DNA of 20,184 bases from Microcaldota archaeon. Its GTDB lineage: Archaea > Micrarchaeota > Micrarchaeia > Anstonellales > J096. Both the position numbers and the translations under genes were made by a program. Below, piece by piece: positions 1 to 6,683 of this stretch (position 1 is the first letter of the stretch; every line of letters starts with the position of its first letter). The stretch is from the NCBI GenBank assembly GCA_025058915.1, contig JANXEC010000001.1, forward strand, positions 14,780 to 34,963, read 5' to 3'. The notes under the pieces are model-generated. The model saw only the letters and a program-made list of their open reading frames with translations, was not told where the DNA came from and ran no database searches.

Positions 1-67
1 TCTTCAGAATTGGATCATAGTGGGCAGGTAGGTAGAGTATGTTCTTGGATGAGGTTCTCTTTATCAT
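1..67 (-). CDS. Possible partial hypothetical protein downstream of tRNA-Asn
   Basis: The minus strand opens with ATG at position 67 and stays open to the window edge (22 codons; begins MIKRTSSKNILYLPAHYDPI). The ATG lies 4 nt after the tRNA-Asn discriminator base, and no TATA-like box sits at the right distance, since that stretch is inside the tRNA. If real, the gene would be co-transcribed with the tRNA, and cutting at the tRNA 3' end would leave an almost leaderless message. The fragment is too short to assign, and the plus strand offers no better alternative here. Low confidence because only 67 bases are visible. Confidence 0.35.
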   Translation of the reverse strand, partial: MIKRTSSKNILYLPAHYDPILK

Positions 68-71
68 ACAG

Positions 72-143
72 CGCCCTGGGCAGGATTCGAACCTGCGGCC
101 TTCCGGTTAACAGCCGGACGCTCTACCTCTGAGCTACCAGGGC
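72..143 (-). tRNA. tRNA-Asn(GUU)
   Basis: A complete 72-nt cloverleaf on the minus strand. It has acceptor GCCCTGG/CCAGGGC, D stem GCTC/GAGC, anticodon stem TCCGG/CCGGA with loop CTGTTAA (anticodon GTT), a 5-nt variable loop, T stem GCAGG/CCTGC with loop TTCGAAT, and discriminator G. No CCA is encoded and there is no intron. A TTTAAA box lies about 29 bp upstream. Confidence 0.96.
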
Positions 144-166
144 TAGTCATATAAATAGGTAACAAA

Positions 167-176
167 TATTTTAAAA
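167..176 (-). promoter_or_regulatory. TATA box for tRNA-Asn
   Basis: TTTAAA core at 170-175 in an AT-rich context, centred 29.5 bp upstream of the mature tRNA 5' end. The same offset is seen for tRNA-Leu and tRNA-Ile in this window, consistent with a very short 5' leader. Confidence 0.65.
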
Positions 177-196
177 CATTCAATTAATGTGACGAT

Positions 197-207
197 ATAT
201 TTTTAAA
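197..207 (+). promoter_or_regulatory. TATA box for the 49-codon ORF
   Basis: TTTAAA core at 202-207 preceded by AT-rich bases, centred 26.5 bp upstream of the ATG at 231. This is the spacing expected for a leaderless archaeal transcript. Confidence 0.6.
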
Positions 208-230
208 CATTTTTTTACTATAAATAATAC

Positions 231-380
231 ATGGACAGCGCTCTGAATAATAATCAGACTAATAAAGAGGAGGAAAGGATAATAGAGGCTGTAAGAGCTA
301 ACAACCCTGTAGAGGCACAAGTAGAGGCACAACGACGAGCTGAAGAACACCAGAAGCTCTTAGAAATATTGATGAATTAA
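231..380 (+). CDS. Small acidic/helical hypothetical protein (49 aa)
   Basis: A 49-codon frame from ATG to TAA (MDSALNNNQTNKEEERIIEA... ending in KLLEILMN). It is rich in Glu, Gln, Ala and Asn. Residues 13-49 look helical and include a short Ala/Glu/Gln/Arg segment with two near-repeats (VEAQ, VEAQ). There is no signal peptide, Cys or membrane segment. Support comes from the TTTAAA box at the leaderless distance and from its place as the only gene between the divergent tRNA-Asn and the initiator tRNA. I do not recognise the family. The C-terminal part loosely recalls the N-terminal helix of PDCD5-like DNA-binding proteins, but it is too short to claim that. Confidence 0.55.
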   Translation: MDSALNNNQTNKEEERIIEAVRANNPVEAQVEAQRRAEEHQKLLEILMN

Positions 381-389
381 CACAGTTTG

Positions 390-398
390 TTTTTAAAT
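390..398 (+). promoter_or_regulatory. TATA box for initiator tRNA
   Basis: TTTAAA core at 392-397, centred 27.5 bp upstream of the tRNA 5' end at 422. It lies just after the stop codon of the small ORF. Confidence 0.65.
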
Positions 399-421
399 AC
401 TATTTTCTTATACTATTGAGG

Positions 422-496
422 AGCGGGGTAGGGTAGCCTGGAGTGCCCGCCGGGCTCATAACCCGGAGATCGGTGGTTCAAATCCACCCCCCGCTA
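422..496 (+). tRNA. Initiator tRNA-Met(CAU)
   Basis: A 75-nt cloverleaf. It has acceptor AGCGGGG/CCCCGCT with an A1-U72 end pair, D stem GGGT/GCCC, anticodon stem CCGGG/CCCGG with loop CTCATAA, variable loop AGATC, T stem GGTGG/CCACC with loop TTCAAAT, and discriminator A. The three G-C pairs next to the anticodon loop and the A1-U72 pair are the hallmarks of archaeal/eukaryotic initiators rather than elongator Met or Ile2 tRNAs. No intron is present and no full CCA is encoded. Confidence 0.96.
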
Positions 497-519
497 CCTA
501 ACACTTTTAATCACATAAA

Positions 520-529
520 GCTTTAAAAT
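520..529 (+). promoter_or_regulatory. TATA box for the four-gene unknown cassette
   Basis: TTTAAA core at 522-527, centred 26.5 bp upstream of the ATG at 551, with no Shine-Dalgarno sequence. This suggests a leaderless first gene. No comparable TTTAAA box was noticed before the next three genes, so this is probably the main promoter for 551-9691. Confidence 0.6.
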
Positions 530-550
530 ACTTCTGAACATATAAATATC

Positions 551-3391
551 ATGATAGGAGATCTTTTAGGTCAATATACAAGTGTGAGTAATCAGGACGG
601 AAGATTGTTTGTTCCAAAGGGCAAAGATCCAGGGGAGAACAGAATGATAGTTTCATACTCAGAATCTGAAAAGAAGATGCATGAAGTAGGGTTCAAGGAT
701 CTGAACGAGATGGAGAGAATGCTAAACTTTGTTAGTGGAAAAGGATTGAAAGCCGATTTGGTAATAGATGGGATGAGATATAGTGTAGTAACAGATCCAA
801 ATAGATCAGTGGATACACAGAACCTGTACGTACAGGGTAAAGTTGTTTTTGTTGGATTATCTGTGTACAGAGATAGTAAATGGAAAGAAATGCAATTTGC
901 AATCATCGATAATAGAGTGTTTGTAAATGTGGATGGTAAATGGGTACTGTACAATCCTTCAGTATTGGCAAACACATACGTTAGAACCAAGGACGGTAAA
1001 ATCGTTAGAGCAGATGAGTTGATTAGAGTGGAAGATAGAGACAAATCTATAAGAGGTTATGACTTCATAATGCTATCAGCACAGATAGATAGATTTTATG
1101 TTGGAGAGCTAAGATACGAAAGACCAGTCTCAATACATCAACTTAGATATTCCAAAATCAGCGAGAACAGGGATGCAAAGGAGCATCAGCAACCTACTGC
1201 AAAGATTAAAGGTGAACCTCAGGTACATCAGCCACCTATCCAAAGATTGCCAGATCAAGTTGTTTTTGCAAAGGGTAGTTTTGTTGCAAATGGAAAAACC
1301 GTGTCATTACCAAAACCTCATGATTTCAGAGATCTGTTTGAACCTGTCTCTAGTCTCCCTCCAACCTACAGGCTCAGAGATAATGTGAGATATACAGGGG
1401 AAGTTAAGATGATAAATCTGACAGCAAAACACTCTAATGGTAGAGAAACAGAGTTATATTTCTTGGTTGCAGGAGGAATAGTACTGTTCAGAACAGATAG
1501 AGATGATAGATGGCTACTCTACTCGCCAGAGGCAATCAATCTATCTGAATACAGTGTAATGACTGTAGATGGTAAGTACATTAAGCTTTCAGATGTGTTG
1601 GAGATAAGAAATAATCTACAGACTATCGGGGATAATATGTTCTACGATAGTATAATCGTAAGAAATACAGATAGAGTTCTTATCTCTGTTCAGGGAGAAG
1701 GTGTAACCACAAACAACACAGATCTAAATAATATGATCTATAGAGACGCAACCAGAAGAGTTCTGGAGACTGGATCTAGGCAAGCAGATCAACCTTCTCG
1801 AGAGAAGATAGTAGAAAAGGACTCTAAAAACAATAATAAATCCTCAGAACCACAGATACAAACTGACAGTCCAACCTCCAAACCGAATCCTACCAATCGG
1901 AAAACACAGGATGGGGAAGATAGGTCTAGAGCGAGAGTTGATCCAAGTCAACAATCCAAACCTACAGTCGCAGAGAGGAGAGACGAGGAGCAAACAGGTA
2001 GAAAACAACCAAAACCAGATACTGCAAGATCAGATATAATTAGAGATCTATATTCCAAACTCAATCCTACTGATCGGAAGAATGTTACTGATGCAATTCA
2101 GAATCTACTGAATGGAAAATACTCTTGGATATGGTTTGGAGTTAGGAAGAGTGATCTTCAGACGATTCAGAACTGGTTCAGAGAGAATTTCGGGGATAGG
2201 TATGTGCTTAGAGTGATAGAAGATAGGGGAGAGAGAGTTAGAGTGAGAGTTGATCCGAATCAACAATCCAAACCTACAGTCGCAGAGAGGAGAGACGAGG
2301 AGCAAACAGGTAGAAAACAACCAAAACCAGATCAACCTAAGCCTACAGTCCCAGAGAGATTAGATACTGTTCCAGAGAGAAAAGATACTAGACAGGAGAG
2401 AGATAGAATCGATTATGGAAAACAAACAATTCCTAATACACAGCAGCCTGAGAGACAGAGGCCTGGAACCTTAGAACTTACAGGGATGACTCTAGAGAGA
2501 ATTGATAACATCAGGGAGTTTTCACGTCGCTATGCAGATCTATTGAAGTCCCGATCAATAGATCCTAAGTATTTGGGGATGGCAAGAGAATTGTTGTCGA
2601 AATATTCTGAAAAAGACATATATTCTATGCTTGGTCTAGATCCTGATCAGATGATAAGAAATAGAGCGATGTTAGAAAGAACAGACAGGCTCACTGGTAG
2701 AAAAGGGATCAGTCCAGAGGAACATTTAGCAATAGTTCTGATGGCTGGAAATATAGGAAGTAACAGAGAAAACACTGACTCAGCAATCCTATCTCAAGGG
2801 GAAAAGAAATCCATCATGGTTGAAGGCATAGAGATTGGTCTAACTCTTAGAGAGAACAGATTGAGAGTAGAGACTCCATCAGGAATATCTGTAATAGGTC
2901 TGGGAGATATGGATCAAGATGCTGTTCCTGTGGTTGTTGTAACAGGTTCAAAAGCAGAGGTAGTAATAATAGATCCAAATAGACTTGACGTGCTAGCAGA
3001 TCTACAGAGTCGAGGGAATGTATACCTCATGAACATCAACAGAACAGATAGATCGGTAAATGTATCTTTGATTTTGCTAGATAGATTGGAAAATCTTGGA
3101 TATAACAAGAATGATACAGTTGAAACCACTGTGCCTTTGGATGAGATTATCAGTAGGCTAGGGATCCCTAGCTGGATGGGTGATGTTGTGAAAAACGTCG
3201 ATAGGAATCCTGAAAGGATAGATCCAAACTCTGTAAATGAGAGTCTGGAATCCTACTATAACCGTGAGGAGATAGAGTTGCTGAGGAAGGTATATGATAT
3301 GTATTTTGCAAACAGAATGAGGTGGGAGGATTTCTCAAGACTCTCTGTTTATTACTTCCAAAAACCTGTAGATGATATTGAGGTGAGATGA
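551..3391 (+). CDS. Large modular protein with duplicated beta-rich domain, unknown family (946 aa)
   Basis: First gene of the 551-9691 unit; leaderless ATG behind a TATA box. There is no signal peptide or membrane helix. Residues about 88-191 and 273-384 are two diverged copies of one beta-rich domain (FAIIDNRVFVNVDGKWVLYN aligns with FLVAGGIVLFRTDRDDRWLLYS, followed in both by a T/VDGK segment). Residues about 390-640 form a low-complexity Pro/Gln/Lys/Arg linker that contains a 29-residue repeat twice. The repeat flanks a small helical module at about 493-564 with several Trp (WIWFGVRK). Residues about 640-946 are a mixed alpha/beta domain that includes a hydrophobic beta segment (VPVVVVTGSKAEVVIIDPN). 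The stop overlaps the start region of the next gene, which carries a Shine-Dalgarno site. I recognise no family or catalytic motif. A scaffold or assembly role is only a guess from the modular layout. Confidence 0.9.
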   Translation: MIGDLLGQYTSVSNQDGRLFVPKGKDPGENRMIVSYSESEKKMHEVGFKDLNEMERMLNFVSGKGLKADLVIDGMRYSVVTDPNRSVDTQNLYVQGKVVFVGLSVYRDSKWKEMQFAIIDNRVFVNVDGKWVLYNPSVLANTYVRTKDGKIVRADELIRVEDRDKSIRGYDFIMLSAQIDRFYVGELRYERPVSIHQLRYSKISENRDAKEHQQPTAKIKGEPQVHQPPIQRLPDQVVFAKGSFVANGKTVSLPKPHDFRDLFEPVSSLPPTYRLRDNVRYTGEVKMINLTAKHSNGRETELYFLVAGGIVLFRTDRDDRWLLYSPEAINLSEYSVMTVDGKYIKLSDVLEIRNNLQTIGDNMFYDSIIVRNTDRVLISVQGEGVTTNNTDLNNMIYRDATRRVLETGSRQADQPSREKIVEKDSKNNNKSSEPQIQTDSPTSKPNPTNRKTQDGEDRSRARVDPSQQSKPTVAERRDEEQTGRKQPKPDTARSDIIRDLYSKLNPTDRKNVTDAIQNLLNGKYSWIWFGVRKSDLQTIQNWFRENFGDRYVLRVIEDRGERVRVRVDPNQQSKPTVAERRDEEQTGRKQPKPDQPKPTVPERLDTVPERKDTRQERDRIDYGKQTIPNTQQPERQRPGTLELTGMTLERIDNIREFSRRYADLLKSRSIDPKYLGMARELLSKYSEKDIYSMLGLDPDQMIRNRAMLERTDRLTGRKGISPEEHLAIVLMAGNIGSNRENTDSAILSQGEKKSIMVEGIEIGLTLRENRLRVETPSGISVIGLGDMDQDAVPVVVVTGSKAEVVIIDPNRLDVLADLQSRGNVYLMNINRTDRSVNVSLILLDRLENLGYNKNDTVETTVPLDEIISRLGIPSWMGDVVKNVDRNPERIDPNSVNESLESYYNREEIELLRKVYDMYFANRMRWEDFSRLSVYYFQKPVDDIEVR
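1933..2020 (+). repeat. 88-bp direct repeat, copy 1
   Basis: Matches 2245-2332 with two mismatches, both in the stretch ATCCAAGTC versus ATCCGAATC. It encodes the linker segment beginning RVDPSQQSKPTVAERRDEEQ. The offset between copies is 312 bp, an exact multiple of three, so the frame is kept. Confidence 0.92.
2245..2332 (+). repeat. 88-bp direct repeat, copy 2
   Basis: Second copy of 1933-2020, in frame, encoding RVDPNQQSKPTVAERRDEEQ and onward. It is followed by further Lys-Pro-Thr-Val-x-Glu-Arg segments, which are shorter relatives of the same unit. Confidence 0.92.
3380..3386 (+). promoter_or_regulatory. Shine-Dalgarno site GAGGTGA
   Basis: GAGGTGA ends 6 nt before the ATG at 3393 and lies within the last codons of the upstream gene. 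It fits the archaeal anti-SD (TCACCTCC) and supports both the start choice and co-translation of the first two cassette genes. Confidence 0.75.
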
Positions 3392-3392
3392 G

Positions 3393-6300
3393 ATGGTTCA
3401 GTTAGTGGTTGTGAATGAACCAGTTGAAATATACCTTACACCTACAGATCAGAGGACAAACGAGCAAGGGGTGAAGGTGTATAGAGATAGAGACGGGAGA
3501 TGGGTTGATATCAGAGATACAGATAGGATCTCTCCTGGAATGTTGGTTAGTGTAGATGGGATTGTGTATAGAGTCAGTGAGAACAGAACAGAATTTACTG
3601 TAACATTGTATAGGAAACACAACCTACCAGATGGTAGATATCTGTTAGAATTCCCTGGTAAACGTTATATGCTGGTGGAAAAGAACACGGTATCTATGAT
3701 CAGTGGAGGAAGATTCAGAGATCTCTCAAGCAAGGCTACATCTGTAGAGGTTGAATTGCAAATAAGTAGAAAGATCATCGATAGGAACAGGGAGATAAGA
3801 GCAAAACAATCTCAGCCTGAGTCTAGATCAGAACCTCAGATGAATAGAGATACCCCACAGAACTCTCAACAACCAAAACCCTCTGATTCTCAGACTGGTA
3901 GAGGCAGAGAACAGGAGCAAAAACCAGAACCCCAGCAAACTCCAAAACCATCCCCTCCTCCCCAAACCACAGGTGGGCAAGGGAGAGATCAGTCAAATAG
4001 AATTAGAAGGGAAGAACTCCTGCTCTTCACTACAGGAGCAAGAGTGATCAGTGGATTGGATTTTCCAGATGATAGAACAGCGTATGGAAAGAGATTTAGA
4101 GATTGGATAGATGCAGCAAATCGTGTGACGGGTGGTAAGTTCCTCAGAGAACTCATCAGGGCAACTGGTCTTAGCGAGAACAATCTGAGATCTCTAGAGA
4201 ACTTAACTCTAGGTGAGATCCTAGAGGCAAGAAATGATCTATTCAGAATCTTGAGCAAGAGAGATATCACTGAGGAAGATATCCGAGCACTTAGGAGTAA
4301 GTATTCTGATGCTCTTCTCACACTCCTTCTCAGAACCGTCACTGGAGACAGAGAGCTAAGTGTGAATAGTCTGAACGAGATAGTTAGATATCTCAACTCA
4401 GATGAATACAGAGCAAGGAGAGATGAGATAGGTAGAATATCCAGAACAGCAGGTCAACTATTGGATCAGAAGAATGTTATTGAGAGGTATTATTTCATGA
4501 AACATGCTTGGCCTGCAATTCAGCAGATGCAAGGTATGAGATATGTAGATCGAAACAACTTCGACGAATTCAGATTGGATAGTGATTTGGGTAGAAGGAC
4601 TCTGGAGACATTCCTCAGAGAGAGATCCGCAAATCCATATTTACTCTATAAATACGGATTACCTTTCCTAGTGAATACCACAAGATCCTACGATAACCTC
4701 ATGGCAATGTTAGATGTTGTGGAGCAGGTGAACAGAGGAATTGCTAATGCATCTGATGGGTTTGGATTGAACAGACTGGAACAGCACAGATATTACACCA
4801 TGGAACTACCTAGAATAATAGCATCAATATACTCTAACTATGCAGCGGCTCTGCAATCTAGAGTAGGAAGTACTATAGCAGGCCTTGAGAATTTCCAGAG
4901 GAATCTAATGAGATATACTTCAAGCCCTTCAGGATTGAGTTTTGATGAGTTGAGGAGTGTAGGCGAGCTAATAGATGGATTTGTTAGATCAGGACAGGAG
5001 TTCAGGATACCTACTGATTCATTTAATACTAGAGGAAATACTCGAGCATCTCCATTGTTGACAAAACCTGATATAGATCTAGTGAAACAGGGTATAATAC
5101 AGAACGTCTCCTCTCTAGCAACTAGATATAACAGAGGTGCAGGATATTACTTTAACGTAAGTAATGAATGGTTAGGTATATATGGTGAGCTGTTCTATGA
5201 ATCCACAGAACGATCTGGATCTGGTACAGGGAGAGTGGAACTGAGAGGAACTGTGTCTAGAGTAGCATTAGAGGCGAATGGTTCTACCTTGAGACTAATA
5301 GCGAGAGATCTGGAAGTATTAGGGAACAGAACAAGTGCTAGTGTTGCAATATCTCCAGAACGAGTCTCTGGAGAGATAGAGGCTGAATTGGATCAAGTGT
5401 TTGGAGGAGCAAATGTAGGAGTAGTGTTTGAGAGATCTGGAGAAAATTTCAGAGGGATTCTGTACGCGAAAATAGATGGAAATTGGTATAGGATAGGTAT
5501 AGTAGATAGATCATGGTTGATTGGTATGGATGTGGTTATACCTGGATTGGCAAATGGAATTCTGGATGTAAAGATAGGAGATAACAATAGAGTTGCTGGA
5601 GTGTTAGGCTTATCGATGCCACAACTATCTATATATACGAATCTAACAAATGAAGACCTAAATGCAATTGCCGCATATCTAATAGATGGGAATCAACTAG
5701 CTGTATCTTCAATACTCACCGGAGAGGTCAGAGCACCTAATCTGGTGTATGCAGGTTTCTACAACGGGAATGCATTTGTAGGTGGTCAGTACATAGGCAA
5801 GGATTTCGCAGTATCTGGTATGGGAGTGGTTGGTAGAGGAGTAGGCTTAGAATTGACGTTTGCTAATAGGAACATAATCCTATCTGGGAGTTATGCAAAC
5901 TTTGGAAATCTATCTAGTATTGCTGCTGCTATAAGAGGGGAGATAGGGGGATATGATGGATTTGCTGCATTCGTGGCTTCAGGGGAGAGGATGTTCTTAG
6001 GTATAGGTGTATCTAACAACAACATGATGCTCCAAGCCTACAGGATGTCCAGAGTAGATCCATCAATATTTGGTCTGTATTCTGAATTCTTTAGAGATGC
6101 CACCACAGTTACAGGAGTATATGCTGCATTTGGAGGTAGAGGTTACGGAGAGGTGATTCTTGCTCATCTACCTCAAGAGGTTAGAGTGTTGATAGGTGGA
6201 GGGGTAGTTTTGGAGAGAGATACCGAGATAAGTGGAAGTATAGGAATAGGTAGTAGCCCTGTATATACATTGAGAGCAATTTTCCCAGTAGGAGTTTACA

Positions 6301-6683
6301 TGGCTGCTCTGGCATATATGTATAAGTCTAACAAACATATATTCACTGCATCACTAGAGAATAGAAATTGGTTGTTTGGATTTTCATATAGTAATAACAT
6401 GATCGGTATGAAGGTTAGATATGGTGATCAGGAAGGAGTAATAGAAGCATATGGAACTGTGGAGGAGGGTAGATTGGGAGGAGCAGGTAGTTATGGTCTC
6501 TATCTGAATGAGGGTATGTTCTTACAATTCACTGGAGCTACAGAGAACCTAACAGCATGGTACTTAGGTTTGGTAGCTAGGACTATGGGAGAGGGTAGAT
6601 CTATAGAGATTGAATTAGGTGCGGGTGGATCAGGGGAGGCAAGAAGAATTAGACTCAGAGTAAGAGCTTTGTATGAATTCTAA
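3393..6683 (+). CDS. Large protein with C-terminal beta-meander ending in Phe, unknown family (1096 aa)
   Basis: Second cassette gene; the start is set by a Shine-Dalgarno site and lies 1 nt after the upstream stop. Residues 1-125 are beta-rich with a DGRW/DGRY pattern loosely like the repeated domain of the preceding protein. Residues about 130-205 are a Pro/Gln-rich linker (EPQQTPKPSPPPQTTGG). About 206-580 is charged and mainly helical. About 583-1096 is a long series of short amphipathic beta strands separated by Gly/Asn turns (LVYAGFYNGNAFVGGQYIG is typical), Cys-free, ending IRLRVRALYEF. This pattern, with a terminal aromatic, recalls bacterial outer-membrane beta-barrels. However, no Sec signal peptide is visible, so a soluble beta-sheet or beta-helix fold is equally possible. 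Family unknown to me. The 3' end overlaps the next gene by 11 bp. Confidence 0.9.
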   Translation: MVQLVVVNEPVEIYLTPTDQRTNEQGVKVYRDRDGRWVDIRDTDRISPGMLVSVDGIVYRVSENRTEFTVTLYRKHNLPDGRYLLEFPGKRYMLVEKNTVSMISGGRFRDLSSKATSVEVELQISRKIIDRNREIRAKQSQPESRSEPQMNRDTPQNSQQPKPSDSQTGRGREQEQKPEPQQTPKPSPPPQTTGGQGRDQSNRIRREELLLFTTGARVISGLDFPDDRTAYGKRFRDWIDAANRVTGGKFLRELIRATGLSENNLRSLENLTLGEILEARNDLFRILSKRDITEEDIRALRSKYSDALLTLLLRTVTGDRELSVNSLNEIVRYLNSDEYRARRDEIGRISRTAGQLLDQKNVIERYYFMKHAWPAIQQMQGMRYVDRNNFDEFRLDSDLGRRTLETFLRERSANPYLLYKYGLPFLVNTTRSYDNLMAMLDVVEQVNRGIANASDGFGLNRLEQHRYYTMELPRIIASIYSNYAAALQSRVGSTIAGLENFQRNLMRYTSSPSGLSFDELRSVGELIDGFVRSGQEFRIPTDSFNTRGNTRASPLLTKPDIDLVKQGIIQNVSSLATRYNRGAGYYFNVSNEWLGIYGELFYESTERSGSGTGRVELRGTVSRVALEANGSTLRLIARDLEVLGNRTSASVAISPERVSGEIEAELDQVFGGANVGVVFERSGENFRGILYAKIDGNWYRIGIVDRSWLIGMDVVIPGLANGILDVKIGDNNRVAGVLGLSMPQLSIYTNLTNEDLNAIAAYLIDGNQLAVSSILTGEVRAPNLVYAGFYNGNAFVGGQYIGKDFAVSGMGVVGRGVGLELTFANRNIILSGSYANFGNLSSIAAAIRGEIGGYDGFAAFVASGERMFLGIGVSNNNMMLQAYRMSRVDPSIFGLYSEFFRDATTVTGVYAAFGGRGYGEVILAHLPQEVRVLIGGGVVLERDTEISGSIGIGSSPVYTLRAIFPVGVYMAALAYMYKSNKHIFTASLENRNWLFGFSYSNNMIGMKVRYGDQEGVIEAYGTVEEGRLGGAGSYGLYLNEGMFLQFTGATENLTAWYLGLVARTMGEGRSIEIELGAGGSGEARRIRLRVRALYEF

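Noticed and set aside
231..380. Assigning the 49-codon ORF to the PDCD5-like family
   Set aside because: Only a vague Glu/Ala/Gln helical resemblance; the conserved C-terminal core of that family is absent.
592..1044. 150-codon minus-strand frame inside the 946-aa gene
   Set aside because: Ser/Leu/Thr-rich translation of a strongly coding plus strand, with no promoter. Shadow frame.
3989..4396. 135-codon minus-strand frame inside the 1096-aa gene
   Set aside because: Ser/Arg/Leu-rich antisense shadow with no TATA box or conserved motif.
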